64,000 nt of DNA from CANDOC01 sp965261725 (lineage in GTDB: Bacteria > Pseudomonadota > Gammaproteobacteria > Pseudomonadales > Endozoicomonadaceae). The translations under genes were made by a program, and so were the position numbers. The stretch lies in NCBI GenBank assembly GCA_965261725.1, contig CBDHDU010000044.1, positions 248,001 to 312,000 on the forward strand. The letters are read 5' to 3'. The notes under the pieces were generated by a model. It did no database searches, had not been told where the DNA came from, and saw only the letters and a program-made list of their open reading frames with translations. Shown here piece after piece: positions 25,445-33,802 of the stretch (the first letter of the stretch is position 1; each line of letters begins with the position of its first letter).

Positions 25445-26560
25445 CTAAACCTGGCTGGTTGTCAGTGTTTGGATTTCGTCATAATCCATGACATTTCCGT
25501 GTTTCACGTGAAACATTTTGGCAGTCCCTTCACCAATAAAATCGGAAAGAGCATCACGTTCCACACAGGTAATGAAAACCTGGAAATCTAAATTTCTTAG
25601 CAACTCACACACCAGTCGACGGTGTTTTTGATCCAGCTCCGATGGCAGATCATCTATCAGATAAATGCAGGAACGTTTGGTTTCAGCCGCAAAAAAGGCG
25701 CCCTGAGCAATCTTTAAAGCGGATACAACCAGTTTTTGCTGCCCCCGGGAAAGGTAGTCTGCAGCATTAGCTCGACCGATTTTGACACGTAAGTCAGCGC
25801 GTTGAGGTCCGTATTGGGTAAACCCCTGAGCAATATCACGTTCAATACTACCGGTCAGAACGTCCTTGAATTCAGCTGTTTTATCCCATCCCCGGTAATA
25901 TGAAAGCCGGATATCGGATACATCAAGTATTTTCTCTAAAACGGATTCCCATACGGGAATAAAGCGTGCGATATACTCAGCACGATAATCATCCACGAGA
26001 CGAGAGGCCGAAATGAATTCGGCATCCCAGACAGAAAGTTGCGATCTGTCTATATTACCACGGCGCAGCAGGGTATTCCGCTGTTTCAGTGCTCTTTGCA
26101 TGTGCTTCCACGCAGAATGGAAACCGTGTTCCACGTGAAACACCCCCCAATCAAGAAATTGCCGCCGTAGTTTCGGAGCACCATCCAGCAGACTGAATGT
26201 TGTCGGGGTAATAAGTTGAATAGGCACCAACTCGGCTAATTCATGCAGCCCTGAGGGTGTCGCCCCATTTATATGAACCTTCAGTTCAGCATCTGTTCCA
26301 CGTGAAACACCCACAGAGTATAGACTGCCCTGATTCTCTACCCGCCCGAATACCGTGCAGTGCTGCTTTTCATGCTGAATAACAGGCTTAATGCGATGAC
26401 TTCTGAAGGAGCGGGACAGCCCCATTAAGTAAATAGCCTCCAGAACACTACTTTTGCCACTCCCATTTTCACCAAAAAACAGGTTAATTCCCTTAACCGG
26501 CTGAATATTCACAGAGGAAAGATTTCTGAGCGAGGTGACCTTAAGGGTTTGAATTGTCAT
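25445..26560 (-). CDS. recF: DNA replication and repair protein RecF
   Basis: SMC-like ATPase that helps load RecA at gaps through RecFOR. It has 371 residues. Walker A GENGSGKSS is at 30-38, the ABC-type signature SRGQQKL is near 275, and Walker B YLIDDLPSELD is near 303-313. The coding sequence contains three parS sites, which force the peptide patterns FHVKH and FHVEH and a Val-Ser-Arg run. An intrinsic terminator separates it from dnaN, so recF probably has its own promoter or depends on read-through. Confidence 0.98.
   Translation of the reverse strand: MTIQTLKVTSLRNLSSVNIQPVKGINLFFGENGSGKSSVLEAIYLMGLSRSFRSHRIKPVIQHEKQHCTVFGRVENQGSLYSVGVSRGTDAELKVHINGATPSGLHELAELVPIQLITPTTFSLLDGAPKLRRQFLDWGVFHVEHGFHSAWKHMQRALKQRNTLLRRGNIDRSQLSVWDAEFISASRLVDDYRAEYIARFIPVWESVLEKILDVSDIRLSYYRGWDKTAEFKDVLTGSIERDIAQGFTQYGPQRADLRVKIGRANAADYLSRGQQKLVVSALKIAQGAFFAAETKRSCIYLIDDLPSELDQKHRRLVCELLRNLDFQVFITCVERDALSDFIGEGTAKMFHVKHGNVMDYDEIQTLTTSQV
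25500..25515. promoter_or_regulatory. parS centromere site 1 (perfect consensus)
   Basis: TGTTTCACGTGAAACA is an exact 16-bp palindromic parS site, the ParB-binding sequence conserved from Bacillus to Pseudomonas. It lies near the 3' end of recF, about 4.9 kb from the oriC boxes. ParA and ParB are encoded at 39.2-41.0 kb. Confidence 0.93.
26127..26142. promoter_or_regulatory. parS centromere site 2
   Basis: TGTTCCACGTGAAACA differs from the perfect palindrome at one base (C at position 5) and still matches the commonly accepted parS consensus. It is in the middle of recF, 627 bp from site 1. Confidence 0.88.
26294..26309. promoter_or_regulatory. parS centromere site 3
   Basis: TGTTCCACGTGAAACA, identical to site 2 and 167 bp from it, is also inside recF. 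Three sites within 810 bp would form a dense ParB nucleation cluster next to the origin. Confidence 0.88.
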
Positions 26561-26650
26561 GCGTTTCGGGCGTTATAAGTGACTGTACCTAACGGAAAGT
26601 CCATAGTTAGGAAGAGTAGTTAGAAGGAACAACTGGAAAGAACAGACTTC

Positions 26651-26686
26651 TTATAAAAATATGCCTGTCTCAATGGACAGGCATAT
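26651..26686 (-). terminator. Intrinsic terminator after dnaN
   Basis: ATATGCCTGTC (26659-26669) and GACAGGCATAT (26676-26686) form a perfect 11-bp stem with a 6-nt loop. On the minus strand it is followed by TTTTTATAA. It lies between the dnaN stop and the recF start, so it should cut the dnaA-dnaN transcript before recF. Confidence 0.75.
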
Positions 26687-26728
26687 CTTCTGAAAACGAC
26701 TTATATCAGGGGTTGCAAAGCAGCTAAA

Positions 26729-27835
26729 TTACAACCGCATGGGCATAATAACGTAAACGGAATCGCCCTTGTCATCAGCCTCTTCAACCAATGCACTGCT
26801 ATTTGGGTCAGATAGAGTCATCTTGATGGATTCACCAGACAGTACTGACAATACATCCATCAGATAATTAACATTGAAGCCGATTTCCAGACTGCTGCCT
26901 GCGTAATCAATACTCAGTTCTTCTTCCGCTTCTTCCTGCTCCGGGTTGTTGGCAATCACCTGCAATGTGCCATCAGACAGCATCATGCGAATACCGCGAT
27001 ACTTTTCATTGGAAAGGATAGACGCACGCTGGAAGGCCTGACGCAGCAGGTTACGGTCACCGATAACAATCTTGTCGCCACCACGAGGGAACACCCGCTC
27101 ATAATCCGGAAACTTACCGTCCACCAGCTTGGAAGTGAACAGGAAATCACCGGTACGCGCACGGATATGGTGAGCTCCCAGAGTGATATGTACCATCTCA
27201 CCGCCTTCAGTAAGCAGGCGCGCAAGTTCCAGAATACCTTTGCGTGGAACAATCACCTGGTGACGTTCCTGCTGGGTAATATCTGCTTCAACGGTACACA
27301 TCGCCAGACGGTGGCCATCAGTAGCAACCGCACGCAGGGCATTGCTGGATACTTCCAACAGCATACCATTCAGGTAGTAACGCACATCCTGCTGCGCCAT
27401 AGCAAAGCCGGTGCGGTCAATCAGGCGGCGCAGGCGAGTCTGTTCCACGGCAAAGGTGATGGAACCTGCTTCTTCCTCAATATTGGGAAATTCTGACGCA
27501 GGCAGGGTCGACAATGTAAAACGGGATTTACTGGAACGCAGTACCACACGCTGATCTTCAGCGGAGAACTCAATACTGGCTTCTTCCGGTAATGATTTAC
27601 AGATATCCATCAGCTTACGAGCCGGAACAGTGATTTCACCGCCTTCCTGCACCTGATCCAGCTGAACAGTTCCTACCAGTTCAACCTCAAGATCGGTTCC
27701 GGTCATTGACAGCTGATCGCCCTCAACCACCATCAGTACATTGGAAAGCACTGGTAAGGTTTGCCGACGTTCCACTACACCTGCAACCAGCTGCAATGGT
27801 TTCAGCAAGGCTTCCCGGTTTATGGTGAATTTCAT
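26729..27835 (-). CDS. dnaN: DNA polymerase III beta sliding clamp
   Basis: Ring-shaped processivity clamp of the replicase. Start at the ATG 27833-27835, which has AGAAAGGAAAATC in front and gives 368 residues beginning MKFTINREALLKPLQ, the normal clamp N-terminus. A frame seven codons longer is not needed. The three clamp folds run in series and the C-terminus ends VIMPMRL, which is typical. It is downstream of dnaA by 111 bp and probably co-transcribed with it. Confidence 0.98.
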   Translation of the reverse strand: MKFTINREALLKPLQLVAGVVERRQTLPVLSNVLMVVEGDQLSMTGTDLEVELVGTVQLDQVQEGGEITVPARKLMDICKSLPEEASIEFSAEDQRVVLRSSKSRFTLSTLPASEFPNIEEEAGSITFAVEQTRLRRLIDRTGFAMAQQDVRYYLNGMLLEVSSNALRAVATDGHRLAMCTVEADITQQERHQVIVPRKGILELARLLTEGGEMVHITLGAHHIRARTGDFLFTSKLVDGKFPDYERVFPRGGDKIVIGDRNLLRQAFQRASILSNEKYRGIRMMLSDGTLQVIANNPEQEEAEEELSIDYAGSSLEIGFNVNYLMDVLSVLSGESIKMTLSDPNSSALVEEADDKGDSVYVIMPMRL

Positions 27836-27946
27836 GATTTTCCTTTCTCTCGCCAAAGTGTATTCAGGTCGTCAAACCAGCACCTAACTTCAATTGCGAA
27901 TACTGCTTCCTTTTATATAGGTCATGGCAGTGATTCGAACTGATAC

Positions 27947-29947
27947 CTAGCTGGTGAGTAAACGTTGCAGATTACTGTAATCTTCACGAATCTCGCTGTC
28001 GGATTCAATCAGTTCTTTGACTTTCCGGCAGGCATGTAAAACAGTTGTATGGTCTCTACCTCCGTAAGCATCGCCTATTTCCGGCAAGCTATGACTGGTT
28101 AATTCCTTCGATAGAGCCATCGCTACTTGCCGGGGACGTGCAACTGAACGACTCCGGCGTTTTGATAAAATATCAGAAATCTTGATCTTATAATATTCCG
28201 CAACTGTACGCTGAATATTGTCGATGCTGACCTGCTTATCCTGCAATGCCAACAGATCTTTCAGTGATTCACGAATGAGGCCAATATCAATCGGACGTCC
28301 TGTAAAGTGAGCACTGGCGACAACCCGCTTCAAGGCACCTTCAAGTTCACGTACATTGGAACGAATCCGTTGAGCAATAAAGAAAGCAGCATCATGAGGT
28401 AAATCAACCTTTACCTGCTCTGCTTTTTTCATCAGAATTGCTACACGGGTTTCCAGTTCCGGAGGCTCAACAGCAACGGTAAGCCCCCAGCCAAACCGGG
28501 ATTTAAGTCGCTCTTCCAAACCTTTAATTTCCTTTGGATAACGGTCACAGGTCAGGATCATCTGTTGCCCGCCTTCAAGTAACGCATTAAAGGTATGGAA
28601 AAATTCTTCCTGTGAGCGCTCCTTACCGGCAAAAAACTGAATATCATCAATCAATAAAGCATCTACAGAACGGTAATAGCGTTTGAAATCATTAATGGCA
28701 TTCAACTGCAATGCTTTTACCATATCAGCAACGAATCGCTCAGAGTGCAAATATACGACACGAGCATTTTTGTCTCGTTTTACAAGGTAGTTACCCACAG
28801 CATGCATAAGGTGAGTTTTACCTAAACCAACACCGCCGTATAAAAATAAAGGGTTATATGCAGCACCCGGATTTTCTGCAATCTGTCGTGCAGCTGCCAG
28901 CGCCAGCTGGTTTGACTTACCTTCAACAAAGCTATCAAACGTGAACGTATTGTTAAGGGCGCTGTTATGCTTGATCCCACCTTCAACATCAATCTGACGT
29001 TCAGGCTTACGCTGTTCAGCGATAGTGCTGTGAGCTTTCAGTGGGTTCTTTAAAGGCTGTTTATTTTGATACTCACGAACATTGTCGCTTTTACCAGAAG
29101 TATGCGCCTGGATAATATCGGAAACATCAGCAGGCATTAACTCCTGAGGTTGCTGCTTTAGTGAATCCTGTTGCTGCAATGCAGGCATCTGACCTCCCTG
29201 AGCGGAAAGATCTTCTGGCATCAGCAGGTTACCGCGTAACATACCTTTATTAAGCGCTGGTTGCTCAGCCTTAGCCTGTGTTAACTGGGGTTCTGCTGTC
29301 ACAGGCGATCTGCTCTCAGCAGCAGCCGGAGGCCTGGATTCAGCTAGAGAGTTCGTTAACTGAATACCAGCCGGGGCTGAAGCAGGCTCTTCAAATTCAA
29401 AACCGGACTGGGCTTTGGCCGTTTGTGCATTCGCTGACAATGATACCTGCGGCTGCTTATCCACAGAACCCTGATGAACAGAAGAAAACTGGTTTTCCCT
29501 AGCAGGCTGCTCAACTGGCTCCGCTTTGTGTTGCAAACGTTCACTGAGAGGATTCGTCAGACGGCTTGTAGCTGCAGATGGCTTATCCACATCTGCATTA
29601 ACTACATTACCAAACAAGTCGGCCGGTGTTTTTCTTGCGCTACTTGTCCGTTGCACAGAACCAGAAGCACGGTTACTACTTCTTTTTCTGCCAAATTTCG
29701 GACGTCTGGAACTTACCGCCAGCGCCAGTGCCGGAGGTTCACCACCAGACAACTCATCCAGCAGTTCTTCTATTCTGGGCAGGTATTTTTCTCGTACCCA
29801 GTCCTGAACAAATCGGTTGGGCGCAAGCAGGCACAGGTCCTGATCATCGCCCATGACCTTAAGGGGACGTATCCAGGTATTGAACTGTTGTGAAGGAAGT
29901 TCATCCTGAAGTAGTTCCGTACATTTATGCCAGATATCCAGTGGCAC
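27947..29947 (-). CDS. dnaA: Chromosomal replication initiator DnaA with very long linker
   Basis: AAA+ protein that binds DnaA boxes and opens oriC. It has 666 residues against about 450-520 in most relatives. Domain I (1-70, with helicase/partner-binding QQFNTWIRPL) is normal. Domain II is a polar Gln/Ala/Pro/Ser-rich linker of about 245 residues (85-330). Domain III has Walker A GGVGLGKTH (371-379) and Walker B LLIDDIQF (431-438). Domain IV has the DNA-binding signature RDHTTVLHACRKV (631-643). The start is a GTG with GGAG seven bases upstream. DnaA boxes in the leader suggest autoregulation. Two more boxes lie inside the linker coding DNA. Confidence 0.98.
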   Translation of the reverse strand: MPLDIWHKCTELLQDELPSQQFNTWIRPLKVMGDDQDLCLLAPNRFVQDWVREKYLPRIEELLDELSGGEPPALALAVSSRRPKFGRKRSSNRASGSVQRTSSARKTPADLFGNVVNADVDKPSAATSRLTNPLSERLQHKAEPVEQPARENQFSSVHQGSVDKQPQVSLSANAQTAKAQSGFEFEEPASAPAGIQLTNSLAESRPPAAAESRSPVTAEPQLTQAKAEQPALNKGMLRGNLLMPEDLSAQGGQMPALQQQDSLKQQPQELMPADVSDIIQAHTSGKSDNVREYQNKQPLKNPLKAHSTIAEQRKPERQIDVEGGIKHNSALNNTFTFDSFVEGKSNQLALAAARQIAENPGAAYNPLFLYGGVGLGKTHLMHAVGNYLVKRDKNARVVYLHSERFVADMVKALQLNAINDFKRYYRSVDALLIDDIQFFAGKERSQEEFFHTFNALLEGGQQMILTCDRYPKEIKGLEERLKSRFGWGLTVAVEPPELETRVAILMKKAEQVKVDLPHDAAFFIAQRIRSNVRELEGALKRVVASAHFTGRPIDIGLIRESLKDLLALQDKQVSIDNIQRTVAEYYKIKISDILSKRRSRSVARPRQVAMALSKELTSHSLPEIGDAYGGRDHTTVLHACRKVKELIESDSEIREDYSNLQRLLTS
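29457..29465 (+). promoter_or_regulatory. DnaA box inside dnaA coding sequence
   Basis: Exact TTATCCACA within the linker-encoding part of dnaA. On the coding strand it supplies the Val-Asp-Lys codons near residue 163. It could bind DnaA and act in titration or autoregulation. Confidence 0.5.
29583..29591 (+). promoter_or_regulatory. Second DnaA box inside dnaA coding sequence
   Basis: Exact TTATCCACA, same orientation as the one at 29457, again read as Val-Asp-Lys (near residue 120). It is 126 bp from the first. Confidence 0.5.
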
Positions 29948-30780
29948 AGGAGCACTCCGCTGTTCGCTGTGGATAAGTAATAAGAAGGAGGGATGCAGCA
30001 GATTCTACCGGTACGGACAAAAGTTATCCACACCTTTAAAGTAATCCACAGCCACCGCCCTTTGGGTATTATTACTTAAGATTCAGTTAGTTATATTTTT
30101 TATTCCGTTAATCACATATCCAAAAAAATCAAACAGGAAACATCACCTGACTAATAGTGATTGTGGATAACACCGTGGAAAAGCTGTTCGGCTGGCAGTG
30201 TATGAAATGTCAATAAGTCAAAGAAAATTATTATTCTTATTTTTATCCCCACTTATCCACTGTCAGAATTACAGCTTTCTAACAGCTAATAACGTAATTG
30301 TAGACAAGGTTATTAAATCCTGCAGACCAATAGCAGACTGAAATAACTCCTGTTATCCACAGAAAGGCAGCTTACTAATAAAAGTAATTACAATAAGAAA
30401 AGATATATAAAAAGATATGTGTATATTTTTTCATTAATTTATTAACAAGTGTGTACATAAAAAAGCTGAACTTTTTAGATCGCTGTGAATAAGCGGCTAA
30501 ATAAATCCACAACCGAGCACTGTCAACAAATTGACTAAACCCGTCATACCTGTCAGTTTTATGTATCAGCCTATACAATCGTCATAATCCGTATTGATAG
30601 TGATAGCCTGTGAATTACAGCTACAGATATGTAGAAAGCACAGATAAAAAGCAGAACAAATTAGTGAACCAGCCCATAAAAGACCCGACTTCAGCAAATT
30701 CTGATTACTATTAACCATTCAGCTGGAAACCCTGATACCCTGAAAACACTGGGGTGACATCATGAAATGATCAGAAAGTC
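29948..30780. other. oriC: Chromosome replication origin oriC (dnaA-rpmH gap)
   Basis: The gap between the divergent dnaA and rpmH genes holds five consensus DnaA boxes (TTATCCACA or TTATTCACA in either orientation): 29968-29976, 30024-30032, 30162-30170, 30353-30361 and 30484-30492. Near-matches lie at 30042-30050 and 30253-30261. The stretch 30371-30475 is extremely AT-rich and lies between two boxes, a good candidate for the unwinding element. This is the oriC position known for Pseudomonas. Small open frames here are not convincing. The boxes close to dnaA could also repress its promoter. Confidence 0.85.
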
Positions 30781-30790
30781 ACCAATGAAA

Positions 30791-30819
30791 TTGACGCTTG
30801 GAACACAATTCCTTAGAAT
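30791..30819 (+). promoter_or_regulatory. rpmH promoter
   Basis: TTGACG (30791-30796), a 17-bp spacer and TAGAAT (30814-30819) form a good sigma-70 promoter 43 bp upstream of the rpmH start, consistent with strong ribosomal-protein expression. Confidence 0.7.
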
Positions 30820-30861
30820 TACCGCCTTTTTGGCAAGCTAGTAATTTCAGGTATCTGAAAC

Positions 30862-30996
30862 ATGAAAAGAACTTTTCAACCAAGCGTTCTGAAGCGCAAG
30901 CGTGATCACGGCTTCCGTGCTCGTATGGCTACTAAAAGCGGTCGTGATCTGATCAAGCGTCGTCGCGCTAAAGGTCGTAAGCGTCTGACTGCTTAA
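30862..30996 (+). CDS. rpmH: 50S ribosomal protein L34
   Basis: 44 residues beginning MKRTFQPSVLKRKRDHGF, very basic, ending RRAKGRKRLTA, which matches bacterial L34 throughout. It is a component of the large ribosomal subunit. It is the first gene right of oriC, next to rnpA as in nearly all bacteria. Confidence 0.98.
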   Translation: MKRTFQPSVLKRKRDHGFRARMATKSGRDLIKRRRAKGRKRLTA

Positions 30997-31129
30997 TAAG
31001 CAGTCCGGCACTGCCGACCTGTCCGGATATTACCCGGATTCAGCAATTCGATTCGCAAGCACTGAAGGCTTAGCTCATCCCTACCTTCCCGATAGCTTGC
31101 CGATGTTTTCAGGTATTACTTTTCGCCGT

Positions 31130-31146
31130 CTGTTGATTATCAACAG
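31130..31146. repeat. 17-bp perfect palindrome in the rpmH-rnpA spacer
   Basis: CTGTTGAT-T-ATCAACAG is a perfect inverted repeat with a single central base, 66 bp before the rnpA start. It may be an operator-like site or part of a folded leader. It is not a canonical terminator. Confidence 0.4.
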
Positions 31147-31211
31147 TCAGTGAAATGTTGTCGTTGCCTCCTGAAGGTAGCGCGTAGTGGATTCAAGGCT
31201 GTTTCACTGTA

Positions 31212-31574
31212 ATGTCCGGATATGGGTTCGGTCGTCGCTTTCGACTCCTGAAAGCCGCTGATTTCCAGCGGGTTTTTCAGCAAGCGACCTTCAAAGCTTC
31301 TCACCGCCAGATTCTTGTACTGGCCAGACCGGGAGAAGGGGATCACCCCCGACTGGGGCTGGTTATTGCAAAGAAAAATATACGTTTTGCGGCTGATCGC
31401 AACCGGGTCAAACGTCTGATCAGGGAAAGCTTTCGCCATAAACAACATGAACTGGGGGCGATTGATTTTGTCGTACTGGCTCGCCGCGGGCTCGATGAGC
31501 TGGATAATACAGCAATTGAAAAGTTGCTGGATAAACAGTGGCAACGGATTATCAGGCAGTCTAAACAGCCATGA
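31212..31574 (+). CDS. rnpA: Ribonuclease P protein component
   Basis: Protein subunit of RNase P, which matures tRNA 5' ends together with the rnpB RNA (not in this window). It has 120 residues. The conserved basic motif RNRVKR is at 63-68 inside ADRNRVKRLIRESFR, and FRLLKAADFQRVF is near the N-terminus. The gene lies 215 bp after rpmH and 102 bp before yidD. The ribosome site of the chosen ATG is weak. Confidence 0.96.
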   Translation: MSGYGFGRRFRLLKAADFQRVFQQATFKASHRQILVLARPGEGDHPRLGLVIAKKNIRFAADRNRVKRLIRESFRHKQHELGAIDFVVLARRGLDELDNTAIEKLLDKQWQRIIRQSKQP

Positions 31575-31676
31575 GCACAAGAAAAACAGGATTTCACTGA
31601 TGGTGATACCCGGTTTTTCTGTTATAAATGCCCTGAATCCGTCAACTTACACTTCAAAACGAACGGGTGACACGCC

Positions 31677-31967
31677 ATGAAAAGGCTGCTCCTGCTTCTG
31701 ATCCGCTTTTACAGCTACGCAATCAGCCCGCTGATGGGGCCTCGTTGCCGATTTTACCCGACCTGTTCCTCCTACACCCACCAGGCCCTTGAAGAATATG
31801 GGCTATGGAAAGGTGGCAAGCTGGCATTTTTGCGTATAATGCGTTGTCATCCTTGGCACCCCGGTGGCTTCGACCCTGTTCCCGGCTGCAATAACAAACA
31901 CACATCCACGTGTGAGTCCGGGCAGGAAAATACTTCACTCAGTAAAAATTGTACAACGGCCCGTTAA
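31677..31967 (+). CDS. yidD: Membrane protein insertion efficiency factor YidD
   Basis: 96 residues. Small membrane-associated helper of YidC-dependent insertion. Hallmarks are an N-terminal amphipathic segment, YSYAISPLMGPRCRFYPTC (12-30) and RCHPWHPGGFDPVP (56-69). A tail of about 27 residues after this core is not conserved in character. It ends two bases before yidC. Confidence 0.96.
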   Translation: MKRLLLLLIRFYSYAISPLMGPRCRFYPTCSSYTHQALEEYGLWKGGKLAFLRIMRCHPWHPGGFDPVPGCNNKHTSTCESGQENTSLSKNCTTAR

Positions 31968-31969
31968 TC

Positions 31970-33616
31970 ATGGATTTGCAAAGAACGCTCTTGATTGGCG
32001 CGCTGGTGCTTGTTGGAGTTGTCATGCTCCAGCAATGGCAGGAAGACTATCACCAGCGTGAACCTGTGCCCGTATCCCAGACCCTGCGTCAGGTAGATCC
32101 GGGAATTGAAGTCGGTAATAACTCCGATGCTCCTTCCGTGCAAAGCAGCACGGGAATTGATGACAGCACTGCTGCCGCTCGTGAGCAGCTGATTGCCATC
32201 AGCTCCGATACCCTGCAACTGCAAGTTGACACCCGCGGTGGCGATATCGTCTTCGCGGCATTGCCGCAGTATCCACAGGTTAAGGGAAATCCTGAACCTT
32301 TTGTGATTCTGCAGGACAATATGCAGCGTAACTTTATTGCTCAGAGTGGTCTGGCCGGGACTAACGGTCCTGATAGCCGTGGTCGCCCGGTATATACTGT
32401 GGACAAAACCAGCTTTGAGCTGACCGATGGTCAGAATCAGCTGGTTGTTGACCTGAAGCTTCAGGATAACGGCGTTGAGATCATCAAGCGTTATACGCTG
32501 CAGCGAGGTTCTTACGAGGTACGTGTTGATTACCTGGTAAACAACACTTCAGATAAAACCTGGCAGGCTAACTTCTACGCTCAGCTTAAGCGTGATAACA
32601 GTGAAGACCCCAGCAAGCAAAACACCAGTGTGGGTGGCGTTAGCACCTACCTCGGTGCTGCGGTTCACAGCAATGAAAAGTCTTACCTGAAACTGCCCTT
32701 TAATGAGTTTGCAAAGTCTCCTTTCAAAGAAACGGTTGAAGGTGGTTATGCAGCCATTTTGCAGCACTACTTTGTAACTGCATGGGTTCCGGCGCAGGAC
32801 AGCAAGCATACCTTCACTACACGTAATGCTAATGATGGCAACCACATTGTTGGTTTCTACGACGGTGCGTTACAGGTGCAGCCAAACCAGCGTGTTGAAA
32901 CCGGTGCGGTACTGTATGTGGGTCCTAAAGTGCAGGACAATCTAGAGGCACTGGCTGAAGGTCTGGAGCTAACGGTTGACTACGGCTGGCTGTGGTTCAT
33001 TTCCCAGCCACTGTTTGCCCTGCTGCAGCTGATCCATTCTCTGGTAGGAAACTGGGGCTGGAGTATCATCCTGCTGACGGTGTTGGTGAAGAGTGCATTT
33101 TACCCGCTGTCTGCGACCAGCTACCGTTCCATGGCAAAAATGCGCAAGCTGACGCCGAAGATTCAGGCGTTGAAAGAGCAGTATGGCGAAGACCGCCAGA
33201 AGATGTCCCAGGCCATGATGGAAATGTACAAGAAAGAGAAAGTGAACCCGATGGGTGGCTGTCTGCCGATTCTTGTACAAATGCCGGTATTTATTGCCCT
33301 GTACTGGGTACTGCTGGAATCTGTTGAGCTGCGTCAGGCTTCCTGGCTGGGCTGGATTACTGACCTGTCCCAGATGGACCCTTACTTCATTCTGCCGCTG
33401 ATCATGGGTGCTTCCATGTTCGTCCAGCAGATGCTGAACCCGACCCCTCCTGATCCGACGCAGGCTAAGGTGATGAAGATGATGCCGGTAATCTTTACCG
33501 TCTTCTTCCTCTGGTTCCCGGCGGGTCTGGTTCTGTACTGGGTTGTGAACAACCTGCTGTCTATCCTTCAGCAGTGGATGATTACCCGTCAGATTGAGGC
33601 TGACCCGAAAGCCTGA
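31970..33616 (+). CDS. yidC: Membrane protein insertase YidC
   Basis: Inserts and folds inner-membrane proteins, including ATP synthase a and c subunits encoded at 45.5-46.7 kb. I start at the ATG at 31970 (MDLQRTLLIGALVLVG), giving 548 residues, the E. coli length. The frame is open seven codons upstream, inside yidD. After the first membrane helix comes the large periplasmic beta domain (about 60-340), then the five-helix insertase core with GGCLPILVQMPVFIALYWVL and FFLWFPAGLVLYWVVNN. A terminator follows. Confidence 0.98.
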   Translation: MDLQRTLLIGALVLVGVVMLQQWQEDYHQREPVPVSQTLRQVDPGIEVGNNSDAPSVQSSTGIDDSTAAAREQLIAISSDTLQLQVDTRGGDIVFAALPQYPQVKGNPEPFVILQDNMQRNFIAQSGLAGTNGPDSRGRPVYTVDKTSFELTDGQNQLVVDLKLQDNGVEIIKRYTLQRGSYEVRVDYLVNNTSDKTWQANFYAQLKRDNSEDPSKQNTSVGGVSTYLGAAVHSNEKSYLKLPFNEFAKSPFKETVEGGYAAILQHYFVTAWVPAQDSKHTFTTRNANDGNHIVGFYDGALQVQPNQRVETGAVLYVGPKVQDNLEALAEGLELTVDYGWLWFISQPLFALLQLIHSLVGNWGWSIILLTVLVKSAFYPLSATSYRSMAKMRKLTPKIQALKEQYGEDRQKMSQAMMEMYKKEKVNPMGGCLPILVQMPVFIALYWVLLESVELRQASWLGWITDLSQMDPYFILPLIMGASMFVQQMLNPTPPDPTQAKVMKMMPVIFTVFFLWFPAGLVLYWVVNNLLSILQQWMITRQIEADPKA

Positions 33617-33649
33617 TTATTGTGACCTGACCGGTTGCGGGTAAAGCAG

Positions 33650-33679
33650 AAAAGGCGTGGCGAAAGTCACGCCTTTTTT
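33650..33679 (+). terminator. Intrinsic terminator after yidC
   Basis: AAAAGGCGTG (33650-33659) pairs with CACGCCTTTT from 33668. The stem extends inward through one G-T pair to a GAAA tetraloop, and TTTTTTG follows. It ends the rpmH-yidC transcript. Confidence 0.85.
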
Positions 33680-33802
33680 GTATCTGGTATCCTTCCTCTG
33701 GATTTCCTTTTTCAAAAATCAGTCATTGTTTTGGCTGATATCTGCTGTGCTGAAAATAAAGCCAGTTATATAAACGAATATATTGATAGTAAGTACTTGC
33801 AT

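Noticed and set aside
30375..30578. 67-codon leftward frame inside the dnaA-rpmH gap
   Set aside because: It overlaps the AT-rich unwinding stretch and two DnaA boxes. The translation is low-complexity and looks like a by-product of AT-rich origin DNA.
31905..31920. CACATCCACGTGTGAG resembling a parS site within yidD
   Set aside because: Only the central CACGTG core matches. The outer bases differ from the GTTTC/GAAAC arms, so ParB binding is unlikely.
33635..33802. 56-codon N-terminal extension of mnmE
   Set aside because: It covers the yidC terminator hairpin and an AT-rich spacer. MnmE homology begins at MSELSALSKDTI.
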